Source: Thalassospira tepidiphila MCCC 1A03514
GTDB taxonomy: Bacteria; Pseudomonadota; Alphaproteobacteria; Rhodospirillales; Thalassospiraceae
Assembly: GCF_001662875.1 (NCBI RefSeq)
Contig: NZ_JPVZ01000001.1
Coordinates: 310,001 to 374,000 of the forward strand
Direction of reading: 5' to 3'
Length of the DNA stretch: 64,000 bases
Shown piece by piece: positions 26,708 to 35,684 of this stretch; position 1 is the first letter of the stretch; the number at the start of each line of letters is the position of its first letter. Below the pieces are notes generated by a model. The model made no database searches. It was not told the origin of the DNA and was given only the letters and a program-made list of their open reading frames with translations. Made by a program: the position numbers and the translations under genes.

Positions 26708-28713
26708 CAAGTCAAGCCATGCGCAGACATGCGATCCAATTCCATGCGGTTCCCGTTTCGCTTTGCATCCTTGCCGTTTTGCTAAGCCTGCTGTCTCTGG
26801 ACATTGAGGCCGGTAGCCTGTCCCCGGCGGCAATATTCGACCTTGCGGCTGGATCGGACACGCGGTCGTTGTTGCTCACCCAAGGCTGGATACCAAGGTT
26901 TTTGATTGCACTTGTCGCTGGTGCGGGTCTTGCCGTTGCCGGTGCTTTGTTTCAACACACGTTAAAAAACCCGTTGGCATCGCCGTCCACACTTGGCCTT
27001 GCAGGCGGCGCTAAACTGGCGCTGACACTGGTGACGCTCTATGTGCCGGGTGCGCTTGCCATCGGTCAGGAAACGATTGCACTGTTGGGTGCACTTGTTG
27101 TCGGTTTTCTGGTATTTGCCTTGGCGCGCCGCAGTGGCTTCTCGCCACTGATCGTCATCCTGACAGGTATGATAATCGCGCTCTATTGTGGGGCAGTAAC
27201 AACTGCCTTGGCAATAATTCACCATGAATGGCTAAAAAGCCTGTTTATCTGGGGAAGCGGCGACCTTACCCAAGACGGTTGGTATATCCTTGAACCATTG
27301 GCAGCGAAAGTATGCATGGGTGCGGCACTGGCTGTCGCCTTGGCTCGACCGCTTGAAATGCTTAATCTCAGCGATCATCAGGCGACCGTCCTTGGCGCAT
27401 CGCCAGCACGAATGCGACTACTTTGCCTTTTGATCGGCTGTTGGCTTACGGCAACCATTGTTGCAGCGGTAGGTATTATCGGGTTTGTCGGACTGGCTGG
27501 ACCAGCCATTACGCGAATGCTGGGCTTCAGACGGTTGCGATCAAAACTTCTGATGTCTGCTGTTTTCGGCGCCGTACTATTGTGTGCTGCGGATCAAGGT
27601 GTTCAGGTTTTATCGGGATATATTGGGACATTAGTGCCTGCTGGCGCGCTGACCGGGATTCTCGGTGGACCGCTTTTAATCATTATGATCCGGCAACTGC
27701 GCAGCAATTCTCAACCATCGCAAAACACGTCGCCCGCCCCAGAACCTGATCAGAGCAACATTAGAAATCACTTGCGCGTTCTGGCTGGTGTGCTTCTGGT
27801 GATTATAGGGGCGATTTTGGTCGGTCGAGATATTCACGGTGACTGGCAACTTCAATTGGGTAATGCACTGAATACCGTCTGGCCGTGGCGCGGTCCGCGT
27901 ATTCTCGGTGCAATGGCTGCTGGAACCATGCTGGCAATTGCAGGCACCATATTGCAACGCATGACGGCAAACCCGATGGCAAGTCCCGAAAGTCTCGGTG
28001 TCAGTGCAGGTGCTGTAATCGGTATGATTGCGATTGTCTTCCTGATCGATGCACCAACGGCATGGTTGCAGATTTCTGGTGCAGCAATTGGTGCATTCAT
28101 TACCCTGGGGGCGATCTTTGCGCTTACCCGAAAATCTGGATACGCACCGGAACGTATTTTGATTGCCGGTATTGCGATTGGTGCTTTGTTTGATGGCTTC
28201 ATCGCATTTCTGATGGCCGGTGGTGATCCCCGCGCAACACGCTTGTTGGCCTGGAATTCGGGATCAACATACGGCCTTGGCTTCGACCGCGCGAGTGTTC
28301 TGGCAATCATTGCTGTGAGCGCCTTACCCATTCTTCCAGCATTTGCCCGTTGGCTTAATCTGTTTCCGCTGGGGCCTGTGACAACCAAGTCGCTCGGTGT
28401 CGATCTGTCGATCTCGCGCGGGGTTATGCTGATGTTTGCTTCTATCCTGACAGCGGCAGCTACTTTGTTGGTTGGCCCACTAAGCTTCGCCGGTCTGATT
28501 TCACCGCATCTGGCAAAACTGGCCGGATTGCGACATGCATTACCGCATACGGTCGGGGCCGCGCTGATCGGAGCTGCTTTAATGGTTGCCGCTGACTGGC
28601 TTGGGAGAATGTTATTCTTTCCTTGGGAAATTCCGGCCGGACTGATGGCCGCTATCATTGCCGGGCCTATCATGGTCTGGCTGCTTATGCGCGTCGGGCG
28701 GGGTGCCTCATGA
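26704..28713 (+). CDS. fhuB: Ferric-hydroxamate ABC permease FhuB (double-length)
   Basis: A 669-residue FecCD-family permease made of two homologous halves of about 330 residues, as in FhuB. Each half carries the family's GAxLAxxGxxxQ region: GAGLAVAGALFQHTLKNPLA in the first, GTMLAIAGTILQRMTANPMA in the second. About 18-20 hydrophobic helices. It moves ferric hydroxamate across the inner membrane. A single fused permease, rather than separate FecC/FecD, points to the Fhu class and fits the hydroxamate biosynthesis genes nearby. Overlaps its neighbours at both ends by ATGA. Confidence 0.92.
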   Translation: MTSQAMRRHAIQFHAVPVSLCILAVLLSLLSLDIEAGSLSPAAIFDLAAGSDTRSLLLTQGWIPRFLIALVAGAGLAVAGALFQHTLKNPLASPSTLGLAGGAKLALTLVTLYVPGALAIGQETIALLGALVVGFLVFALARRSGFSPLIVILTGMIIALYCGAVTTALAIIHHEWLKSLFIWGSGDLTQDGWYILEPLAAKVCMGAALAVALARPLEMLNLSDHQATVLGASPARMRLLCLLIGCWLTATIVAAVGIIGFVGLAGPAITRMLGFRRLRSKLLMSAVFGAVLLCAADQGVQVLSGYIGTLVPAGALTGILGGPLLIIMIRQLRSNSQPSQNTSPAPEPDQSNIRNHLRVLAGVLLVIIGAILVGRDIHGDWQLQLGNALNTVWPWRGPRILGAMAAGTMLAIAGTILQRMTANPMASPESLGVSAGAVIGMIAIVFLIDAPTAWLQISGAAIGAFITLGAIFALTRKSGYAPERILIAGIAIGALFDGFIAFLMAGGDPRATRLLAWNSGSTYGLGFDRASVLAIIAVSALPILPAFARWLNLFPLGPVTTKSLGVDLSISRGVMLMFASILTAAATLLVGPLSFAGLISPHLAKLAGLRHALPHTVGAALIGAALMVAADWLGRMLFFPWEIPAGLMAAIIAGPIMVWLLMRVGRGAS

Positions 28714-29495
28714 TGAATGCCCTTCAAAACGGCTCTGAAAAGAACGCTTCTCCCGCCATCGGCAATTCCCCTACCACCCGATCACTGTCTGAGATCAAAA
28801 CCGATCTCTTTCAAGGACCCTATCAAGGGCTTGGTGACCGGCATCAGATCCTGACGACGCACAGTGGCGGAATAGATTGCTTTACGCTCCACGATCCTGA
28901 TTGTTTGGCACCTCTTCTTGATCACTATTGCCAGGCAAAATATCCGCAAGATGATCGGCGTGCCGCCATCTCGATGTGGTCACAATGGTATTTCGGAATT
29001 CTGTTATCCCCTGTGCTGGTTTTGGCCGCAGCAGGCGAAGCAGTCCTTACGTTTCAGCCCAACTTTATCAGTCTGACAACGGACGATAATCAATGTCCGG
29101 CCGGGTTCGATATTCATGACCGGCAGGTGCATGAGTTGAAAGAAAAATCGATCCCGCCTGATCCTTGGGCTCATCTGGAATGCCTGATTGACGGACATCT
29201 CGAACCTATGGTTGCTTCACTGGCTGCATCGTCAAAAGTTTCGCCAAAGGTGTTTTGGTCCAATATTGGCGTTGTCGTTGCTTACGTTGAGAAACACGTC
29301 CTGAAAAACACCAGGGTATCGCTTGCACCACTGATCAACGACGTCAAGCGTCCCGACGGCAATCGAAACCCGATGGTAAACCCGTACAGCACCAAACAAT
29401 CCGACGATGGCAACCCCTCAAGACGTGTCTGTTGCCTTCGCTATTTACTGACGTCCGTCGACATTTGCCCAACCTGTCCGCTGGCGAAACTTTAG
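28710..29495 (+). CDS. fhuF: Siderophore-iron reductase FhuF
   Basis: A 261-residue cytoplasmic protein ending in the FhuF [2Fe-2S] pattern: CC in RRVCCLRYLL and C-x2-C in DICPTCPLAKL. The central SMWSQWYFGILLSPVLVLAA segment is also typical. FhuF reduces and releases iron from imported ferric hydroxamate. The start ATG overlaps the fhuB stop. The extra in-frame N-terminal residues back to 28623 overlap fhuB and are not real. It closes the uptake operon; a strong stem-loop follows. Confidence 0.88.
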   Translation: MMNALQNGSEKNASPAIGNSPTTRSLSEIKTDLFQGPYQGLGDRHQILTTHSGGIDCFTLHDPDCLAPLLDHYCQAKYPQDDRRAAISMWSQWYFGILLSPVLVLAAAGEAVLTFQPNFISLTTDDNQCPAGFDIHDRQVHELKEKSIPPDPWAHLECLIDGHLEPMVASLAASSKVSPKVFWSNIGVVVAYVEKHVLKNTRVSLAPLINDVKRPDGNRNPMVNPYSTKQSDDGNPSRRVCCLRYLLTSVDICPTCPLAKL

Positions 29496-29587
29496 ATTTC
29501 ACGCAGGTAGTCTGCTTTCCTGCGGCATGAAATCCGCTCTGCAGAATTCCTTACTGAAGCTCATTGAAAATCCCGTCTTATGAACAA

Positions 29588-29620
29588 CGGACGGATCTGA
29601 TTTGCCATCAGATCTGTCCG
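29588..29620. terminator. Stem-loop after fhuF
   Basis: A 14-bp stem with one G-U position (CGGACGGATCTGAT / ATCAGATCTGTCCG) around TTGCC, 92 bp after the fhuF stop. No T tract follows, so termination would be weak or Rho-assisted. Confidence 0.5.
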
Positions 29621-29675
29621 AATGACAAAAGATGATCGACCCAGTGGAGAGTGCAAACCGCGTCCCAAATTTGCA

Positions 29676-29694
29676 AGTGACTATTATTTTCACT
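29676..29694. promoter_or_regulatory. Probable iron-responsive operator (Fur/RirA-like) before the second sigma factor
   Basis: AGTGACTATTATTTTCACT is a 19-bp imperfect palindrome and contains TGA-N9-TCA, the pattern of the rhizobial iron-responsive operator read by RirA. It lies 29 bp before the sigma-factor ATG. Shares its core with 20531-20556. Confidence 0.65.
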
Positions 29695-29723
29695 AATGAG
29701 CAAACTAACGGAGACATTCGGAA

Positions 29724-30287
29724 ATGCACCAAGCAAGCCAAACTGCCCCAATTCCAAAAGACCAATTTCAGCGACAAGCTTTGCTAACTATCGCCAAAAG
29801 CCAAGAGGGGAAATTGCGACGCGTTGCCCACTCTATCGTAAAATGTCCCCATCTGGCGGATGACATTGTTCAGGATACCTATGCCAAACTGCTCACCGCA
29901 CAAATAGACACAGAAGTCACCACACCAAGTGCCTTCATAACGCGCATTGCTAGAAACATGGCAATCGACAAGGTCCGCCAAATTACGTTCGAACGCACTC
30001 TTTTCGCGGACAGCGATCCAACTGATCTTTGTCCTGCGGGAAACGCAGACTGCCCCGAAGCGCGTCTCAGTGGTTGCCAGGCCCTTCGGGTCATTGAGAA
30101 TGCATTAAAAGAGCTGCCACCACACGTGCGCACCGCTTTTTACCGGCATCGCGTGGACGGGTTCGCGCAAAACGTCATTGCAAAGGATATCGGTGTCTCC
30201 AAAGCATCTGTTTGCGCATACATCCATCAGGCCGATCAGCGATGCCGTCAGGCACTCCATAATGTAGAACTGACTCGTCCAGCATAA
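29724..30287 (+). CDS. Orphan ECF sigma factor, FecI/RpoI-like
   Basis: A 187-residue ECF factor with region 2 (CPHLADDIVQDTYAKLL; FITRIARNMAIDKVRQ) and region 4 (LPPHVRTAFYRHRVDGFAQN, then KDIGVSKASVCAYIHQA). Unlike the first sigma gene it has no FecR or receptor partner next to it. It lies beside the siderophore synthesis genes, which recalls RpoI, the ECF factor that activates vicibactin genes in Rhizobium. That functional match is inference. An iron-responsive palindrome precedes it. Confidence 0.87.
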   Translation: MHQASQTAPIPKDQFQRQALLTIAKSQEGKLRRVAHSIVKCPHLADDIVQDTYAKLLTAQIDTEVTTPSAFITRIARNMAIDKVRQITFERTLFADSDPTDLCPAGNADCPEARLSGCQALRVIENALKELPPHVRTAFYRHRVDGFAQNVIAKDIGVSKASVCAYIHQADQRCRQALHNVELTRPA

Positions 30288-30296
30288 GGCTTCCGG

Positions 30297-30334
30297 ATCT
30301 GCAGCCTGTTCACTAAGTCGAACAGGCTGCAGAT
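30297..30334. terminator. Bidirectional terminator-like stem-loop
   Basis: A perfect 15-bp stem (ATCTGCAGCCTGTTC / GAACAGGCTGCAGAT) around ACTAAGTC, between the convergent sigma-factor and hydroxylase genes. T-rich flanks are short. Confidence 0.7.
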
Positions 30335-30349
30335 TTCAGTTTGCCGTCC

Positions 30350-31660
30350 CTAGCCCCAGGCCTGCACGACAGCACCACCTGCCCGGTCCCCAGTACCGGC
30401 AACCCAGTCAACAATCGGTGGATTTTGATCAAGATTGAAGACATTCTTGCCTGTCAGAGCATTTACAATCTTAGCACTTCGCCAAGCCATCAGGCTTAGT
30501 TGAGGCTCAAAGATCCCCAAATCGATCCTGCCGGCATTTTGAACAAAGATGTTTCGGTCAGATGGTCCATCCCATTGGGCACGGAATTCCGCATCCAAGC
30601 GGTAGGCACCTGATGCCCCCACTTCCAGAAGTGAACGCAGTGGCGCCATGAATTCCGGCAATGTCGTTTCATAACCGGTTGCCAGAATCAGCGCATCCGC
30701 ATCGAAGAACTCGACATCCTGATTAAGCCCGTTTCTGGCAGCAATCCTCATTGTTTCACCATCTTGCTGAACCTGAAAGACTTCACGTTGCGGCAGGAGC
30801 CGACCGGCAACATGGCCCTCCTGCAGGTAACGCTGCCGGTATAGCAGCTGATAAATCGACTTGAGCGTTGAAAGCGATGCACCATCACTGGCAAGCTTTT
30901 GTCGAGACATCAAATCCTGTTTATAGGCATCCGGCAGACCTGCGAAGACATCTGCATATCCGGGCGTGAAATACTCATTCACAAATGGAGTATCATCAAG
31001 GGGTTCGAAATTGTCGCGCCGCGATAACCAGAGAACTTCTTCAACACCTTTGACGTTTCCACCAAGCAGATACTCAACAAGTTCAGCACCACTCTGTCCC
31101 CCGCCAATAACGGCAATTCTCTTGCCGCGCAGCTTTGGCAAATTCGACTTCGCTTGGCTTGTGTGAAAGCATTTATGCTTGGGCAACTGGCGCGCCCAGG
31201 CGGGAATAAATGCAGGCTTGCCGACACCAATGGCAAGATTGCTCGTGACATAACTTGTATGATCCGTACGAACCTTAAAGTCTTGACCATCGAATGCGAC
31301 TTCGCGCACCACATTGTCAAATGCCAAGCCTTCCAAATGGTCTGCAACCCATTTCAGATAAGCGGCGAATTCCCGTCTTGGCACCGCGGCAAAATCCGCG
31401 TTCATGAAATCAAGCATGCGTTTCTGGCCGACCATGTAAGACAGGAAAGACCATTTGCTCGTCGGATTGGTTAGGGTCACCAAATCTTTCAGAAACGAAG
31501 TCTGAAGCTCAACACCGGGCAGCATCATGTCCGGATGCCAGGCAAATTCAGAACGTTGCTCAAGAAAGATTGAAAACACATCAGCAACCCCGTCCAGCTG
31601 CGCAGCAAGACTAAGATTGAAAGGACCAATTCCAATCCCGACAAGATCCAATTTATCCAT
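30350..31660 (-). CDS. L-ornithine/L-lysine N-monooxygenase (SidA/IucD/PvdA family)
   Basis: A 436-residue FAD- and NADPH-dependent N-hydroxylating monooxygenase, the committing step of hydroxamate siderophores. FAD motif GIGIGPFNLSLAAQL (residues 7-21), substrate region TSFLKDLVTLTNPTSKWSFL, NADPH motif IAVIGGGQSGAELVEYLL (about residues 187-204) and the late ATGYETTLPEF. It follows the NRPS gene by 13 bp on the same strand, the same order as vbsS-vbsO in vicibactin clusters as I recall them. Whether ornithine or lysine is used cannot be settled from motifs alone; ornithine is favoured by context. Confidence 0.92.
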   Translation of the reverse strand: MDKLDLVGIGIGPFNLSLAAQLDGVADVFSIFLEQRSEFAWHPDMMLPGVELQTSFLKDLVTLTNPTSKWSFLSYMVGQKRMLDFMNADFAAVPRREFAAYLKWVADHLEGLAFDNVVREVAFDGQDFKVRTDHTSYVTSNLAIGVGKPAFIPAWARQLPKHKCFHTSQAKSNLPKLRGKRIAVIGGGQSGAELVEYLLGGNVKGVEEVLWLSRRDNFEPLDDTPFVNEYFTPGYADVFAGLPDAYKQDLMSRQKLASDGASLSTLKSIYQLLYRQRYLQEGHVAGRLLPQREVFQVQQDGETMRIAARNGLNQDVEFFDADALILATGYETTLPEFMAPLRSLLEVGASGAYRLDAEFRAQWDGPSDRNIFVQNAGRIDLGIFEPQLSLMAWRSAKIVNALTGKNVFNLDQNPPIVDWVAGTGDRAGGAVVQAWG

Positions 31661-31673
31661 CGTTCAAGTCCTT

Positions 31674-34409
31674 CTATTTGCTTGAAAATTTCATATCGGC
31701 TGGTTGTTCGAAAGCGTTCGTCAAACGTTTGCCAAACCGCGTGTGGAATGCCGGATCACCGATGATCGTCAAATGATCCGTTCCTGGAATATGCTCAGGG
31801 GCCTCGGCAAGGCGTGAAAGTGACTGCCAATCAATCAGATCAAGTTTTCGACTGACCGTATCGCCTGCAAGCCATGAAGCAATCGGCACGTCATAGGGCA
31901 GAAGTTCATGACGGCGGAAAACAAGGGCATTGTCGATTAGCACCCAGAACGTATGTTCGCGCGTACCGATCCCCGGCCCGTCTGTGGGCAGCCCGAATTC
32001 GCTTTTTCCCACAAAATGGACAAACTGCGCATAAGCAAGGTCATCCATCAGCGCCAAAAGGCGTTCCCATTCTTCACGCATCTTGGTTTTCTGCAGCCAG
32101 ACCCGAATGCGTGCTTCAATCTCGGCCCACTGCCCCGGCTGGAATTTTGGCCGTGCGTTCAGATCAAAATCCTCGTCCATGTCACAGACATCAACCATTC
32201 CGACAACTCGCAAATCGATGTCATTCCCCAGCATTCGCGCAGCTTCGTATGCAAGCAAACCACCCCAGGACCAGCCCAGAAAGGCGCAGGTACGTCCCTT
32301 CGCTTCCCGATAAACCAGCTCTGCATATCGCGAACTGATATCGGTGACCGAAACATCAAGTTCCTGATTTTCTGTAAGCGAGTGGCACATGAAGCCCACG
32401 GCGGATTGATCCTCGCCCAGACTTTTCACCAGCTTCATATATTCGCGCGTGCTGACAAGCAGCCCCGGAAAGCAATAAAGGACAGGCTGATCGGGCTTGC
32501 CTTGCTGCAAATGCACGATATCCGCCCCCAGCTTGCATTCGGGTTCAGACAGCTCCAACAACAAGCTTCGGATGGTCGGAAAGTTGAAAAGATCCGTAAT
32601 TTCCGCATTGCGTTCAGGAAACTGATCGCGAACTTTTGCCAGTACACGCAGGGCTGTTATCGAATTCCCGCCGATCTCGAAGAAATTATCGGTCACTCCG
32701 ACTTCATCGAGACCCAGTGCGGATTTCCAAATGGTCAACAGAGCGGCCTCGTCGTCATTAGCTGGCTTGATTATGACCCCCTCGCGACGCGGTAGCGGCA
32801 ACTGTGATTTATCGACCTTGTGATTGGCATTAAGTGGCAACATCGTCATTTCAATGATGTAGCCAGGCACCATTGCGCTTGGCAGCAGGTCCTGCAACCG
32901 CACACGAACTGAACGGGTATCAACCGATGCTCCGGAACGCGGTACGACATAGGCAATCAGTTCCAACCGTGAGGCAACTTCAGCTGCGACGACGACACAG
33001 TTGGCAACATCATCAAACCCACGCAAAACTGTTTCAATTTCTGCCGGCTCGATACGGTGCCCACGAATTTTAACCTGATCATCGACCCGTCCAGCAAACT
33101 GGATCATGCCATCCGGAAGGAATCGGCCCAAATCACCGGTGCGATACATTCGTGCATGATCATTCAGCGCAAAATTATCGTGAATGAACAGATCGGCGGT
33201 CTTTTCAGGCAAGTTGTTATATCCACGGGCAACACAATAGCCGCCAAGATGTATCTCACCGATTTCGCCGGGTGCGACCGCGTTGCCATCCGCATCAAGG
33301 ATATAGGCCCAACGATCTCCGACCGGTCTTCCGATCGGGGCTGTAACGGTCTCACAAAGCCGGTCCTGAGCGACACGCCACAACATGGGTGTCATCACGG
33401 TTTCCGTCGGACCATAACCGTTGATCAGATAACGAGAATTGATGGCCCGCGCTATCCGGTTGAAAGTTTCCTTTGGCATTGCCTCACCGCCGAAGGAACA
33501 AAGTATCAGATCAAGAGTCTGGCCCTTCTCGCGAAGCCACCCTGCCAACTCATGTACATAGCTGGTCGGAAATGAAGCATGGGTCACGCCATGTTTGCGA
33601 ATGGCGTTAACTGTGTCTTCCGGCGTCCAGAGTAATTGGTCAGGCAATAAAATACTGCCACCTGCCATCAACGGCACGATCCAGCGTTCATGACCACCAT
33701 CAGATGAAAATGGAAGAAACGGTAATTCTCGCGAATCTTCATCCATCAGATAGATTGGCCCGGTAGCATTCAAATGGTCAATCAACGGGCCTTGATCCAC
33801 CATGACCCCTTTAGGTTTACCAGTCGAACCGGACGTGTAGATAATATAGGCAAGCTGATCGGCAAGCGGGGCGACGGCGAGGAAGTCGGCTTCCGACGTG
33901 TCGAGCTCATCGACAAGAACAACCTCAAGCTCCTGCTGACCAAGAACCGTCAAATCCCTGCCGGTGGTAACAGCGTAACGTGCATAACAATCAGTCAATA
34001 CGTGCTGATTTCTGGTCTCGGGGTGCTGCGGGTCCACGGGAACAAAAGCCCCACCAGCTTTCCAGACACCAAGAATGGCTGCAATCGCCATCGCAGATTT
34101 CGGAAGCGCAACAACAACAACATCACCACGCTCGACCCCATTGGCAATCAGAGCGCAGGCAATCGCATCTGACGTTTGTTTCAGGCGCTTTCGCGACCAA
34201 ACCTCATCTGTTGTCAGGATGGCCGGGCGGTCGGGATCATCGTCGCAAAAACGGTCAATGACTTGGTGCGGATATCCTCTCATCCGCCAGGGTTCCACCG
34301 CCCATGGCAAACCAACAACATCTTCTGAAATTGAATGAAAACCGGGTTGCGAACTCGGTTCGTTTGATGGGTTTAAGGACGCGGCATTTACCGCCTGAGA
34401 ACCATTCAT
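31674..34409 (-). CDS. Single-module siderophore NRPS (A-PCP-TE, no condensation domain)
   Basis: A 911-residue synthetase. The adenylation domain spans roughly residues 60-540: A3 YIIYTSGSTGKPKGVMVD, A5 INGYGPTETVMTP, A7 YRTGDLGRFLPDG, A8 GRVDDQVKIRGHRIEPAEIE, A10 PLNANHKVDKSQLP. The carrier domain at 560-635 has the attachment Ser in DNFFEIGGNSITAL. The thioesterase, 660-905, has the nucleophile in FLGWSWGGLLAYEA. No HHxxxDG condensation motif is seen. I chose the ATG at 34409 after TGGAG. It likely activates a hydroxamate-bearing amino acid, and the TE may join and cyclise units as in VbsS or EntF. Divergent from the acyltransferase gene. Confidence 0.92.
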   Translation of the reverse strand: MNGSQAVNAASLNPSNEPSSQPGFHSISEDVVGLPWAVEPWRMRGYPHQVIDRFCDDDPDRPAILTTDEVWSRKRLKQTSDAIACALIANGVERGDVVVVALPKSAMAIAAILGVWKAGGAFVPVDPQHPETRNQHVLTDCYARYAVTTGRDLTVLGQQELEVVLVDELDTSEADFLAVAPLADQLAYIIYTSGSTGKPKGVMVDQGPLIDHLNATGPIYLMDEDSRELPFLPFSSDGGHERWIVPLMAGGSILLPDQLLWTPEDTVNAIRKHGVTHASFPTSYVHELAGWLREKGQTLDLILCSFGGEAMPKETFNRIARAINSRYLINGYGPTETVMTPMLWRVAQDRLCETVTAPIGRPVGDRWAYILDADGNAVAPGEIGEIHLGGYCVARGYNNLPEKTADLFIHDNFALNDHARMYRTGDLGRFLPDGMIQFAGRVDDQVKIRGHRIEPAEIETVLRGFDDVANCVVVAAEVASRLELIAYVVPRSGASVDTRSVRVRLQDLLPSAMVPGYIIEMTMLPLNANHKVDKSQLPLPRREGVIIKPANDDEAALLTIWKSALGLDEVGVTDNFFEIGGNSITALRVLAKVRDQFPERNAEITDLFNFPTIRSLLLELSEPECKLGADIVHLQQGKPDQPVLYCFPGLLVSTREYMKLVKSLGEDQSAVGFMCHSLTENQELDVSVTDISSRYAELVYREAKGRTCAFLGWSWGGLLAYEAARMLGNDIDLRVVGMVDVCDMDEDFDLNARPKFQPGQWAEIEARIRVWLQKTKMREEWERLLALMDDLAYAQFVHFVGKSEFGLPTDGPGIGTREHTFWVLIDNALVFRRHELLPYDVPIASWLAGDTVSRKLDLIDWQSLSRLAEAPEHIPGTDHLTIIGDPAFHTRFGKRLTNAFEQPADMKFSSK

Positions 34410-34601
34410 GGTCGTCTCCACATTGGCAAAGCAAGTTTCAAGCATTTGCACCAAAGACGAACCGTCACCTGCCAAGTTCAGAAGTTTCTGCATCTCGAAT
34501 CGAAAAAATGCACCTGAACTTCCAATCCTCTCATCCGTCCGGACTACAGAGACTTAACGAACCCAACCGGGTTGGAAACTTAGACATCAGGAGATCTGAA
34601 T

Positions 34602-35684
34602 ATGAATGTCATTGCATTAGAAGCACCAACTCAAAACTCATCCCAGAAACTGGAAGTTCCTCACTTTCAGAACGCCGGAAACTGGCACTCGTCCATCGAG
34701 GACGGACATATTCAGCTTTGTGGGGAAAGTGAAAATCATGACTTCTATTTCACCCTCTCACCGGACCAGATCGTCCTTGATGATGTTGCAAGCCTGACGC
34801 TTAACGTTCTAGATGCCAAAGGTTTGGCTGCGCTGGGCGAAGCACTTCTGATTGCGCATCCTTCTCGGTCTGAAATCAAACTTCCCCCGCAGTTGGATCC
34901 GGAATGGACAGCGAACATGATTCGCAACGGTCTGATTTCTCATTCAGGTGATAGCATTGTTGTCAGTTCCCGCAATCTCTATCAACTAACGCTGAACTGG
35001 TTGGCACATCCCGAACGCGACCCATTCCCTTTGAGTTACACGTCAACCAACGGACGCCGTCATCCAGTCCGTCGCCCAAGTGCCTCGCAAACACTTTATG
35101 CGCGTTACATCCCCTGGATCGACAAAACTATCCGGTTTGAACGCGCGGATATTCGTCGTCATCTCGGGTGCTTCCATAAATGGATGAACGACCCGCGCGT
35201 CGACGTCTTCTGGGAAGAGTCCGGCTCAGAGGAAAAGCATAAAGCCTTCATCCAAAGCCGACTGGATGATCCCAGAACCGAGCCGCTGATCGGGTATTTC
35301 AACGACACCCCATTCGGGTATTTCGAGCTCTACTGGGCACAAGAAGATCGTCTTGGCGAGCATTATGATGCAGGTGACTTTGACCGCGGCTGGCACGTTG
35401 CCATTGGCGAAGATGCATTTCGCGGAAAGGAATATCTGACCGCATGGCTTCCGTCTCTGATGCATTACATGTTCCTTGATGACCCAAGAACGCAACGCAT
35501 TGTCGGTGAACCTGATGCAGGCCACAATCAGCAAATCCGCAATCTTCTGCGTTCAGGCTTTGCCGGCATTAAACAGGTTCGTTTCCCCCACAAGACGTCA
35601 CTTCTTGTTATGTTGCTGCGCGAACGCTTTTTTGATGATCGACTGTTTGTTCCGGACTTTGTCCACGATGAGGATGCTTCCTGA
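34602..35684 (+). CDS. Siderophore acyltransferase, IucB/VbsA-like (GNAT fold)
   Basis: A 360-residue protein. The N-terminal 170 residues are variable. The C-terminal half is the acyl-CoA transferase domain of siderophore synthesis: TIRFERADIRRHLGCFHKWM, GYFELYWAQEDRLGEHYDAG, HVAIGEDAFRGKEYLTAWLP and RIVGEPDAGHNQQIRNLL. Such enzymes acylate the N-hydroxyl amine of hydroxylysine or hydroxyornithine using an acyl-CoA. Position at the head of an acyltransferase-exporter-PLP operon matches vbsA in the vbsADL order. AGGAG lies well placed before the ATG. Acyl donor unknown (acetyl or 3-hydroxybutyryl are the leading options). Confidence 0.88.
   Translation: MNVIALEAPTQNSSQKLEVPHFQNAGNWHSSIEDGHIQLCGESENHDFYFTLSPDQIVLDDVASLTLNVLDAKGLAALGEALLIAHPSRSEIKLPPQLDPEWTANMIRNGLISHSGDSIVVSSRNLYQLTLNWLAHPERDPFPLSYTSTNGRRHPVRRPSASQTLYARYIPWIDKTIRFERADIRRHLGCFHKWMNDPRVDVFWEESGSEEKHKAFIQSRLDDPRTEPLIGYFNDTPFGYFELYWAQEDRLGEHYDAGDFDRGWHVAIGEDAFRGKEYLTAWLPSLMHYMFLDDPRTQRIVGEPDAGHNQQIRNLLRSGFAGIKQVRFPHKTSLLVMLLRERFFDDRLFVPDFVHDEDAS

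Noticed and set aside
27852-28727. 291-residue minus-strand frame opposite fhuB
   Set aside because: Mirror of the permease; its repeated Ala/Pro-rich text is typical of antisense membrane genes.
34410-34601. Shared ECF promoter for the divergent NRPS and acyltransferase genes
   Set aside because: TTGGAA occurs toward both genes, but on the plus strand it lies only 28 bp before the ATG, too close for a -35 element; no convincing -10 pair was found.
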